Shown here: piece by piece, positions 7,231 to 11,939 of the stretch | Layout: each line of letters opens with the position of its first letter | Position numbering within the stretch: the stretch's first letter is position 1 | Assembly: GCA_028865845.1 (NCBI GenBank) | Contig: JAGWJK010000044.1 | Span: 1 to 11,939, forward strand | DNA: 11,939 nt | Direction: 5' to 3' | From: Rhizobiaceae bacterium | Lineage (GTDB): Bacteria > Pseudomonadota > Alphaproteobacteria > Rhizobiales > Rhizobiaceae | Notes under the pieces: generated by a model | Database searches by the model: none | What the model was told of the DNA's origin: nothing | What the model saw: the letters and a program-made list of their open reading frames with translations, nothing else | Made by a program: the position numbers and the translations under genes

Positions 7231-7737
7231 TCAATTCGAAGAGAGTACCATGGACCAATATGGCTTGCCGCCGGAAGTGGGCGCGTAGGCGAGGGCGACG
7301 CCAAGGCCGTTATATTTGCCGAGCATGTTGTGCAAATGCTTCGGTGAATTGATCCAGGCGGTCACGGCGGCATTCACGTCGCGCTGGCCTTCGGCGATGT
7401 TTTCGGCCGCCGGCAGCTTGACGCCGCTTGCCTTCACGCGCTTGCCGAAATCATCGCCGATGCCCATCAGGTGCTCCATCTTGTCGGCGTCGGCCATGCG
7501 CCGTGCCTGGTAGATGGCGGCCGCACTGGCCGTCGGCTCGATCTTCAGCGGCGGCAACCCGTTCTTGGCGCGCAGCGCATTGACGAGCGGCAGTGCTCCG
7601 GCCGTCTGGTCGCTGGCGGGCGTGTTGGAAACTACAGGTGGCGGCTTCGTGGCGCAACTTGCGACAACGGCAGCGAGCGCAAGGCCGGCGAGGCGGAGCG
7701 CATGGCGCCGCGTGGAAGGCGGAAGTTGGGAGATCAT
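7231..7737 (-). CDS. CAP-domain (SCP-like) lipoprotein
   Basis: A 168-residue protein with a lipoprotein-type N-terminus and a CAP/SCP domain. Residues 1-28 contain a twin-arginine-like STRRHALRL followed by a hydrophobic stretch and a lipobox ending VAS-Cys28, so it may be exported by Sec or Tat and lipidated. The CAP domain (about 45-167) shows VNALRAKNGLPPLKI, QARRMADADKMEHL with His89, AENIAEG with Glu112-Asn113, and AWINSPKHLHNMLGKYNGLGVALAY, the classic W-SP-H-N-L signature. Bacterial CAP proteins have no agreed biochemical role. The start is taken at 7737 because the signal peptide begins there, although the frame is open to 7878. The ATG is 1 nt after the DUF6460 stop with no good ribosome site, suggesting coupled translation. 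Confidence 0.88.
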   Translation of the reverse strand: MISQLPPSTRRHALRLAGLALAAVVASCATKPPPVVSNTPASDQTAGALPLVNALRAKNGLPPLKIEPTASAAAIYQARRMADADKMEHLMGIGDDFGKRVKASGVKLPAAENIAEGQRDVNAAVTAWINSPKHLHNMLGKYNGLGVALAYAPTSGGKPYWSMVLSSN

Positions 7738-7738
7738 G

Positions 7739-8005
7739 TCAGCGATTGAAATTGAACAGACGTAGAATGATGAAGAGCGGGATGACGATGGTGGCGCCGA
7801 GCAGCAGGTAATCGCCAAATTCACCGAGTGCGGCAAAGCCGGAATGCCAGAGATCGACGACGAAACGGCGGAATCCATACAGGAAATCCAGCGGCCTCCA
7901 GCCGAAGAATTTCATCACGAAGCCGACGATCAGCGACACGACGACGAGCTTTACCAGCGTGCGGCCCGGCGAGTCGCCCAGGAACCTGTTCACGTGATCG
8001 GACAT
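7739..8005 (-). CDS. DUF6460 small membrane protein
   Basis: An 88-residue protein with two hydrophobic segments: VKLVVVSLIVGFVMKFFGW (about 19-37) and YLLLGATIVIPLFIILRLF (about 67-85), joined by an amphipathic region with WRPLDFLYGFRRFVVDLWHSG. This pattern is characteristic of a conserved alphaproteobacterial family (DUF6460) of unknown function, predicted to sit in the inner membrane. AGGAGA at 8013-8018, 7 nt before the ATG, fixes the start at 8005 rather than the upstream in-frame ATG at 8071. It is the first gene of a probable transcript with the CAP lipoprotein (1-nt gap) and perhaps the MATE gene. The identification rests on recalled family pattern; the topology is seen directly. Confidence 0.8.
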   Translation of the reverse strand: MSDHVNRFLGDSPGRTLVKLVVVSLIVGFVMKFFGWRPLDFLYGFRRFVVDLWHSGFAALGEFGDYLLLGATIVIPLFIILRLFNFNR

Positions 8006-8154
8006 GCGGGCGTCTCCTGACCATTTTCCAGCCGGCTTGAGATAGGGCTCCAGCCCACGACTCGCAAGCAATTTTAAGAGATGCCTGCCTGAAATAGGAC
8101 TTGAGTTTTTTTGTGGCCGCGTCCAAAGGCGGGAGACGAAACGAGGCCTTGATC

Positions 8155-9105
8155 ATGCTGCCGAGTGAGCTTTCTTCCGGCGATGCCATCGCCGACCGAC
8201 GCGCCGACTATGCCAGGATGCTCGCCGAGAGTGGCGAGCCGGCCAGTGCTGCCGAATTGATGGAGCAGGCGCTGGAATTGACGCCGGGCTGGGCTGCCGG
8301 CTGGTTCCGCCTTGCCTCCTATCGTGAGAAGGCGGATGACGCGACGGGCGCCATCGACGCGCTGGACAAGGTCCTGACGCTCGATCCCGGCGATATCTTT
8401 GGCGCGCGGCTGAAGCTCGCCGTGCTCGGAGCGATCGACGTGCCCGACCAGCCGCCGAGCCGTTACGTGGAGCGGTTGTTCGATGATTACGCCGACCGTT
8501 TCGAGACATCGCTCGTCGAGAAGCTTCATTACACCGTGCCGCAGAAGCTTGCGGCGCTGATCGTCGGCGCCGGCGATTTGCCTGCCCGATATCGCCTCGC
8601 CGTCGATCTCGGTTGCGGTACCGGCCTGCTCGGCCCGGAAATCCGTAACCGCGTCGAGCGTCTGGAAGGTTTCGATCTCTCGCAGGGAATGCTGGCCAAG
8701 GCTGAGGACAAGGATGTCTACGATCATCTCGCCCAGGCTGACCTGTCGTTGCCGCCGGATCAATCCGGCGTCTTCGGGGAGGGTCTCGCCAAGCATCGGG
8801 CCGATCTCATCGCCGCCGCCGATGTGCTGATGTATCTCGGCAGTCTGGAGCGCGTCATGGCGGTTGCGAGCGAACTGGCGGCGCCCGGCGCAGTCTTTGC
8901 TTTTTCGGTCGAGGACGCGGGAGAGGAAGGTAGTTTTTTGCTCAGGGATTCGCTGCGGTACGCTCACTCCGAAGCCTATATCCGCATGATCACCGCGGCT
9001 CATGGCTTCGCCGTTCGCGGTTTGGAGCGCACGATCATCCGCATGGATGCAGGAAAGCCGGTGCACGGCATCCTGTTTCTCACTCAAGCCAAATCTTCCG
9101 AATGA
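8155..9105 (+). CDS. TPR-containing SAM-dependent methyltransferase (COG4976 type)
   Basis: A 316-residue cytoplasmic protein. The N-terminal 95 residues are helical with TPR-like repeats: ADYARMLAESGEPASAAELMEQALELTPG, then AAGWFRLASYREKADDATGAIDALDKVLTLDPGD. The rest is a class I methyltransferase. YVERLFDDYADRFETSLVEKLHY (104-126) is the typical lead-in, LAVDLGCGTGLLG (148-160) is motif I for S-adenosylmethionine, EGFDLSQGMLAKA (171-183) is motif II, and LIAAADVLMYLGSLE (218-232) is the motif IV region. The substrate is unknown; the lead-in resembles proteins in which TPRs hold a protein or small-molecule partner. GAGG at 8143-8146 with 8-nt spacing supports the ATG at 8155; the frame is open to a TTG at 8101 but that has no site. 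It is divergent from the DUF6460 gene and converges on gstI, 33 nt apart. Confidence 0.9.
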   Translation: MLPSELSSGDAIADRRADYARMLAESGEPASAAELMEQALELTPGWAAGWFRLASYREKADDATGAIDALDKVLTLDPGDIFGARLKLAVLGAIDVPDQPPSRYVERLFDDYADRFETSLVEKLHYTVPQKLAALIVGAGDLPARYRLAVDLGCGTGLLGPEIRNRVERLEGFDLSQGMLAKAEDKDVYDHLAQADLSLPPDQSGVFGEGLAKHRADLIAAADVLMYLGSLERVMAVASELAAPGAVFAFSVEDAGEEGSFLLRDSLRYAHSEAYIRMITAAHGFAVRGLERTIIRMDAGKPVHGILFLTQAKSSE

Positions 9106-9112
9106 ACACGGG

Positions 9113-9124
9113 GCGCCACGGCGC
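9113..9124. terminator. Possible weak bidirectional hairpin between the methyltransferase gene and gstI
   Basis: GCGCC (9113-9117) and GGCGC (9120-9124) are complementary and lie in the 33-nt gap between two converging genes. There is no T-tract on either side and the 2-nt loop would force the stem to open, so this is only a weak candidate. Confidence 0.25.
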
Positions 9125-9138
9125 TGTGGACAAACGGC

Positions 9139-9330
9139 CTATTGCTTGCGGGTGGTATCGGCATCCGTAATGGCGGCTTCGTGATACCAGCTGTCGAAAG
9201 CGGCAGTCGCGATGCGCGGACCGATGTCCGGATTGAGGTTCACGGAGTTGCGTTGCGCGGACGGAAGGGTCCGCGACGTGACAGGAAATTGGAAAATTTT
9301 TGCCGTCTGCTGTTGTGGGCTGGTTGCCAT
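9139..9330 (-). CDS. gstI: Glutamine synthetase translation inhibitor GstI (DUF2735 type)
   Basis: A 63-residue protein matching GstI of R. leguminosarum, as I recall it, in length, position and motif. KIFQFPVTSR (11-20) is the family's N-terminal motif and FDSWYHEAAITD (45-56) the conserved Trp-Tyr-His core. GstI is reported to lower GSII production by acting on glnII translation, and its gene is reported to be repressed by NtrC when glnII is activated. The gene lies upstream of and divergent from glnII, as described there. CTCCCCC at 9339-9345 gives a strong GGGGGAG ribosome site 8 nt before the ATG. A TATATA-type -10 on the minus strand lies near 9383-9388. The mechanism (RNA binding or other) cannot be read here. 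Identification rests on homology by memory plus context. Confidence 0.9.
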   Translation of the reverse strand: MATSPQQQTAKIFQFPVTSRTLPSAQRNSVNLNPDIGPRIATAAFDSWYHEAAITDADTTRKQ

Positions 9331-9382
9331 TACGATGTCTCCCCCTTTTTGGTGTTCAAGCGGGCGCGCTTCAAGAGACAGC

Positions 9383-9388
9383 TTATAT
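9383..9388 (-). promoter_or_regulatory. Candidate -10 element of the gstI promoter
   Basis: On the minus strand TATATA, with TATAAG overlapping it, stands about 53 nt before the gstI ATG. A poor -35 match (CTGAAA) lies 18 nt upstream of it. The placement suits a sigma-70-type promoter, but this is inference from consensus alone. Confidence 0.45.
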
Positions 9389-9420
9389 ATAGCAGAGTTT
9401 GAGCCGCTTTTTCAGGTATT

Positions 9421-9437
9421 TGCTCAAAAAAAATGCA
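9421..9437. promoter_or_regulatory. NtrC-like dyad TGC-N11-GCA upstream of gstI
   Basis: TGCTCAAAAAAAATGCA has the outer TGC-N11-GCA spacing of the NtrC consensus, with an A-rich centre. It lies just upstream of the candidate gstI promoter, where NtrC could repress gstI or act as a distant enhancer for glnII. The inner bases match the consensus poorly, so this is only a candidate. Confidence 0.35.
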
Positions 9438-9527
9438 AAACGTTGAAATTATGGGCAATTTTGAGGTTTCCTGGTAGGAAAATGTGGTTTTAAGGCCAAG
9501 GATTGCTGCGCTGCTTCGAATCTGCCG

Positions 9528-9548
9528 CACTGCGACAAGTTGGCAGTG
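9528..9548. repeat. Inverted repeat CACTGC-N9-GCAGTG
   Basis: An exact 6-bp dyad centred about 155 nt before the predicted glnII start of transcription, a usual distance for a sigma-54 enhancer. The half-sites differ in spacing from the NtrC consensus (N9 rather than N11 between TGC and GCA), so it could be a different operator. Confidence 0.45.
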
Positions 9549-9666
9549 TCCTTTCGTCAAATGGTTCATGATTTTGAGGAAATCGGACGTTTCTCGGCTC
9601 AAAATCGGTCGGAACGTGACTCGTTTTTCGCAATTTTTTAGAAATTGAGTTCTGTTCCGTCCAATT

Positions 9667-9682
9667 TGGCATGTCACGTGCA
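9667..9682 (+). promoter_or_regulatory. Sigma-54 (-24/-12) promoter of glnII
   Basis: TTGGCATG then four bases then GTGCA: the GG at 9668-9669 and GC at 9680-9681 have the exact 12-nt start-to-start spacing of RpoN promoters. The match to TGGCACG-N4-TTGCA is close. It predicts a transcript start near 9693 and a leader of about 83 nt. NtrC-dependent sigma-54 transcription of rhizobial glnII under nitrogen limitation is established knowledge and agrees with this. Confidence 0.88.
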
Positions 9683-9716
9683 TGTCATCAGTCAGCCGTT
9701 TGTAGTGAAACTTTTT

Positions 9717-9740
9717 GGGCGGGCGCGCCCCGGATTTTTC
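9717..9740 (+). promoter_or_regulatory. GC-rich stem and T-run in the glnII leader
   Basis: GGGC (9717-9720) and GCCC (9727-9730) can pair around a GC loop, followed within a few bases by a T5 run (GGATTTTTCC). It lies in the predicted untranslated leader, 36 nt before the ribosome site. It could be an attenuator-like or protein-binding element; the stem is short, so confidence is low. Confidence 0.3.
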
Positions 9741-9775
9741 CTGCTTCGCGTGGTTAACTCTTACTGAGGTGCGTA

Positions 9776-10813
9776 ATGACTAAATTTAAGCTCGAGTATA
9801 TCTGGCTCGACGGGTACACCCCGGTCCCGAACTTGCGCGGCAAGACGCAGATCAAGGAATTCGACGTATTTCCGTCGCTTGAGCAGCTGCCGCTGTGGGG
9901 CTTCGACGGTTCGTCCACGATGCAGGCCGAAGGCCGCAGCTCCGATTGCGTGCTGAAGCCCGTCGCCGTTTATCCGGACCCTGCCCGCACCAACGGCGCG
10001 CTCGTCATGTGCGAAGTCATGATGCCGGACGGCGAAACGCCGCACGCGAGCAACGCCCGCGCCACCATCCTCGACGACGAAGACGCCTGGTTCGGCTTCG
10101 AGCAGGAATACTTCTTCTATAAGGACGGCCGCCCGCTCGGCTTCCCGGAAGCAGGCTACCCGGCTCCGCAGGGTCCGTACTACACCGGCGTTGGCTTCAA
10201 GAACGTCGGCGATGTCGCTCGCCAGATCGTTGAAGAGCATCTCGACCTTTGCCTGGCTGCCGGCATCAACCATGAAGGCATCAACGCCGAAGTGGCCAAG
10301 GGCCAGTGGGAATTCCAGATTTTCGGTAAGGGCTCCAAGCGCGCTGCCGACCAGATCTGGATGGCTCGCTACCTGCTGCTGCGTCTGTGCGAAAAGTACG
10401 GCATCGACATCGAGTTCCATTGCAAGCCGCTCGGCGACACCGACTGGAACGGCTCGGGGATGCATTGCAACTTCTCGACCAAGTTCATGCGCGAAGTCGG
10501 CGGCAAGGCCTACTTCGAAGCGCTGATGGCTCAGTTCGACAAGAACCTGGAAGACCACATCGCTGTTTACGGCCCGGACAACCACATGCGTCTGACCGGC
10601 AAGCACGAAACCGCTCCGTGGAACAAGTTCTCCTATGGCGTTGCCGACCGTGGCGCCTCGATCCGCGTTCCGCACTCCTTCATCAAGAACGACTACAAGG
10701 GCTACCTCGAAGATCGTCGTCCGAACTCCCAGGGCGACCCCTACCAGATCGCTTCGCAGGTTCTGAAGACCATTTCGGAAGTCCCGACCTCGACTGCTTC
10801 GGCTGCTGCTTGA
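9776..10813 (+). CDS. glnII: Glutamine synthetase II (eukaryotic type, octameric)
   Basis: GSII makes glutamine from glutamate, ammonium and ATP in the cytoplasm. The 345-residue length is right for the plant-like type II enzyme and far below GSI. Key motifs are all present: WGFDGSSTMQAEG (41-53), DEDAWFGFEQEYFF (101-114) with metal-binding Glu109 and Glu111, GINHEGINAEVAKGQWEFQI (163-182), HCKPLGDTDWNGSGMHCNFST (215-235) and HETAPWNKFSYGVADRGASIRVP (277-299) with the ATP/phosphate Arg residues. There is no GSI-type adenylylation Tyr. GAGG at 9766-9769 lies 6 nt before the ATG. It is driven by the sigma-54 promoter at 9667 and is the known target of GstI encoded opposite. Codon choice is strongly biased to C-ending codons, in line with high expression. 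Transcription probably ends at the hairpin near 10980. Confidence 0.98.
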   Translation: MTKFKLEYIWLDGYTPVPNLRGKTQIKEFDVFPSLEQLPLWGFDGSSTMQAEGRSSDCVLKPVAVYPDPARTNGALVMCEVMMPDGETPHASNARATILDDEDAWFGFEQEYFFYKDGRPLGFPEAGYPAPQGPYYTGVGFKNVGDVARQIVEEHLDLCLAAGINHEGINAEVAKGQWEFQIFGKGSKRAADQIWMARYLLLRLCEKYGIDIEFHCKPLGDTDWNGSGMHCNFSTKFMREVGGKAYFEALMAQFDKNLEDHIAVYGPDNHMRLTGKHETAPWNKFSYGVADRGASIRVPHSFIKNDYKGYLEDRRPNSQGDPYQIASQVLKTISEVPTSTASAAA

Positions 10814-10824
10814 TGTGACCAGCT

Positions 10825-10981
10825 ACCTTCTCCCCATCGGGGAGACGGTGCCCTAGAGGGCGGATGAGGGGGCTCGAAGCGGCGCTTCGAGCGGCTTGAA
10901 CGCGAGTGAAAGCCCACCTTACGGTGCAACGCCCCCTCAACCTGCGCTTACGCGCATCCTTCTCCCCGCTGGGGAGAAGGT
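10825..10981. repeat. RIME-like rhizobial intergenic palindromic element
   Basis: A 157-bp block between glnII and the CMD gene bounded by 11-bp terminal inverted repeats: ACCTTCTCCCC (10825-10835) and GGGGAGAAGGT (10971-10981). Inside are nested palindromes: TCTCCCC/GGGGAGA (10829-10845), GCCCT/AGGGC (10850-10861), GCTCGAAGC/GCTTCGAGC (10872-10892), and TGAGGGGGC (10865-10873) matching GCCCCCTCA (10931-10939). The CTTCTCCCC and GGATGAGGG words are typical of the Rhizobium-specific intergenic mosaic elements, which occur in many copies in these genomes. It carries no credible gene. Assignment to a RIME subclass would need comparison with other copies. Confidence 0.8.
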
Positions 10982-10986
10982 TTTTT
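10958..10986 (+). terminator. Intrinsic terminator of glnII (right arm of the RIME-like element)
   Basis: CCTTCTCCCC (10958-10967), a GCT loop, and GGGGAGAAGG (10971-10980) form a perfect 10-bp stem. Six T residues (10981-10986) follow directly, giving a canonical rho-independent terminator on the plus strand. The T-tract runs into the TAA stop of the converging CMD gene. Confidence 0.8.
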
Positions 10987-11446
10987 ACGCAGCCTTCACG
11001 ACCGCATCGATCGGATGCTGTGAGCGGAAGCCGACGGCGAGACGATTCCAGATATTGATCGTGCCGATCGCCACGGTGATCTTGACGATCTCCTCTTCGC
11101 TGAAATGCTGCTTCAGCACGTCGAAGTCAGAATCCGGAATGCCGGTTTCGGCGATCTTCGTTACAGCGTCGACCCAGCCGAGCAGAGCACGCTCGCGGGC
11201 GTCATAGACCGGCGATTCCTTCCAGACGCACATCAGGTTGATCCACTGCTCGCTGAGGCCGTCGTGGCGGGCTTCCTTGACATGCATGTCGACGCAATAG
11301 GCGCAGCCGTTGATCTGCGATGCCCTGAGCTTGATGAGGTGGATGAAGCGGCGGTCGAGGCCGGAATGCTGGACGTGGGCTTCCAGCGCCGCGACGGCCT
11401 TATAGGAACTCGGGGATGCTTCGGCGAAGTTGAAACGGGGATGCAT
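10985..11446 (-). CDS. Carboxymuconolactone decarboxylase family / AhpD-like protein
   Basis: A 153-residue all-helical protein of the CMD/AhpD superfamily. RRFIHLIKLRASQINGCAYCVDMHVKEARHDG (32-63) carries the AhpD-type motif with redox Cys48 and Cys51 and His55, so the likely activity is peroxide or thiol redox chemistry rather than the decarboxylation the family name suggests. The N-terminus MHPRFNFAEASPSSYKAVAALEAHVQHSGLD and the C-terminal VAIGTINIWNRLAVGFR are typical of the YurZ/AhpD-like subgroup often next to regulators. AGGAGAG at 11451-11457 lies 4 nt before the ATG. It follows an Rrf2 regulator gene by 21 nt on the same strand and is probably controlled by it. No AhpC or lipoyl partner is adjacent, so the reductant is unknown. 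Confidence 0.92.
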   Translation of the reverse strand: MHPRFNFAEASPSSYKAVAALEAHVQHSGLDRRFIHLIKLRASQINGCAYCVDMHVKEARHDGLSEQWINLMCVWKESPVYDARERALLGWVDAVTKIAETGIPDSDFDVLKQHFSEEEIVKITVAIGTINIWNRLAVGFRSQHPIDAVVKAA

Positions 11447-11467
11447 GGTTCTCTCCTTGGGTTTCGG

Positions 11468-11939
11468 TTATCGGTTGGTCTTGCGTTCGTTAAGGGCAAG
11501 GAAGGCACAGCCCCTTGCCGCAATGCCGCCGTCGTCGCCTTCGGCGAGATCGGCAAGGACGTCGGAAATGGTGGTCTTGGCGAGTTCGGCCCGGTAGACC
11601 CGCTCGGCGGCAAGCATCGCTGCGCTGATGCCGCAGGGCTTGGCGAAATACCGGCCCGGCAGAGGGTTCGGCCCCCTTTGCCGGATCTCCGCGCAGCGAA
11701 AAGCCGGCGCCGGTCCTTCGACGGCGAGGACGACATCCAGCAGCGTGATCGCATCGGGACGCCGCGCCAGCCTGTAGCCACCCTTAGGGCCCGGCACGGT
11801 ATCGAGAATGCCGGCGCCCGACAGCGCCTGCAGATGCTTCAGAAGGTAGCTGACGGATACGCCATGAAATTCAGCGATCGCCGACGCCGAGAGCACGCCG
11901 CCTTCCGACAGGCCCGCTAGCATGGCAACGCTGTGAATA
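11468..11939 (-). CDS. Rrf2 family transcriptional regulator (N-terminus cut by window edge)
   Basis: The frame runs off the right edge of the window, so the first residues are missing: codons before the ATG at 11923 still read Ile-His-Ser-Val-Ala, as expected for the first Rrf2 helix. Numbering from that internal Met, the winged helix is LSASAIAEFHGVSVSYLLKHLQALSGAGILDTVPGPKGGYRLAR (11-54), with the recognition helix near 22-34 and the wing GPKGGY. Cys77 (FRCAEI), Cys97 (KPCGI) and Cys139 are present, but not in the Cys-x5-Cys-x7-Cys pattern of IscR, so iron-sulfur sensing is possible but not shown. It lies 21 nt upstream of the CMD/AhpD-like gene, suggesting an oxidant- or electrophile-responsive pair. 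The family is sure, the signal is not. Confidence 0.88.
   Translation of the reverse strand, partial: IHSVAMLAGLSEGGVLSASAIAEFHGVSVSYLLKHLQALSGAGILDTVPGPKGGYRLARRPDAITLLDVVLAVEGPAPAFRCAEIRQRGPNPLPGRYFAKPCGISAAMLAAERVYRAELAKTTISDVLADLAEGDDGGIAARGCAFLALNERKTNR

Larger units (their letters stand above)
9331..9775. other. gstI-glnII divergent regulatory region (445 nt, no gene)
   Basis: This stretch is visibly richer in A/T than its flanks and holds no plausible gene. On the right is the sigma-54 promoter and leader of glnII; on the left is a TATATA element facing gstI. Between them are several exact short repeats. TTTCCT/AGGAAA (9467-9481) and CACTGC/GCAGTG (9528-9548) are inverted repeats, as is CAATTT/AAATTG (9631-9647). 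TTTGAGCCG (9398-9406) returns inverted at 9595-9603. ATTTTGAGG occurs at 9458-9466 and 9571-9579, with an inverted ATTTTGAG at 9598-9605. NtrC and possibly a DNA-bending protein should bind here, given known glnII control; which repeat is which site is not established. Confidence 0.75.

Noticed and set aside
8074..9087. 337-codon minus-strand frame opposite the methyltransferase
   Set aside because: It is antisense to a gene with clear TPR and SAM-binding motifs, with no domain of its own.
9330..9683. 117-codon minus-strand frame in the gstI-glnII gap
   Set aside because: It covers promoter and repeat DNA, lacks coding bias and a good ribosome site, and would run into the gstI start region.
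9761..10675. 304-codon minus-strand frame opposite glnII
   Set aside because: It is open only because of the strong codon bias of glnII, and has no family pattern.
11105..11920. 271-codon plus-strand frame opposite the CMD and Rrf2 genes
   Set aside because: Both genes below it have clear families. The frame spans their junction and has no motif.

Overview
The window reads as chromosomal DNA from a Rhizobium of the etli/leguminosarum type (Hyphomicrobiales). It has high-GC coding sequence with strong C/G third-position bias. It carries a eukaryotic-type glutamine synthetase II with the small rhizobial regulator gstI divergent from it, a class 2 PyrD, a DUF6460 protein and a RIME-like palindromic repeat. 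No phage structural genes, integrase, transposase, tRNA, rRNA or CRISPR array is visible. The species-level assignment is inference from these proteins, not from a marker search.

Left part (1-4310): a secreted type-3 solute-binding protein on + meets a TerB-like protein on - with 3 nt between their stops. Next, on -, come a LexA-like XRE/S24 regulator and, 15 nt after it, a membrane-anchored protein with a very long Ala/Pro/Thr/Ser linker and a degenerate staphylococcal-nuclease-like domain. These two look co-transcribed. A small secreted protein of unknown function follows, also on -.

Middle (4419-9105): a DUF952 protein and pyrD overlap at ATGA on +. The pyrD 3' end overlaps by 25 nt, tail to tail, with a MATE efflux gene. 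That gene is the last of a - strand set (DUF6460 membrane protein, CAP-domain lipoprotein, MATE transporter). Divergent from this set, on +, is a TPR/methyltransferase protein of the COG4976 type.

Right part (9139-11939): gstI (-) and glnII (+) are divergent around a 445-nt AT-richer regulatory region. It holds a well-formed sigma-54 (-24/-12) promoter for glnII and several small inverted and direct repeats. glnII makes ammonium-assimilating GSII. GstI is known in R. leguminosarum as an inhibitor of GSII synthesis at the translational level. Downstream of glnII a RIME-like repeat ends in a 10-bp hairpin plus T6, a likely terminator. The window closes with an Rrf2 regulator (cut at its N-terminus by the window edge) and an AhpD/carboxymuconolactone-decarboxylase-like protein, both on - and 21 nt apart.

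Most of the window is ordinary rhizobial core genome. The parts most worth a second look are the gstI-glnII control region, the S24 regulator paired with the degenerate nuclease-like protein, and the RIME element used as a terminator. I did not see a convincing wholly undescribed system.
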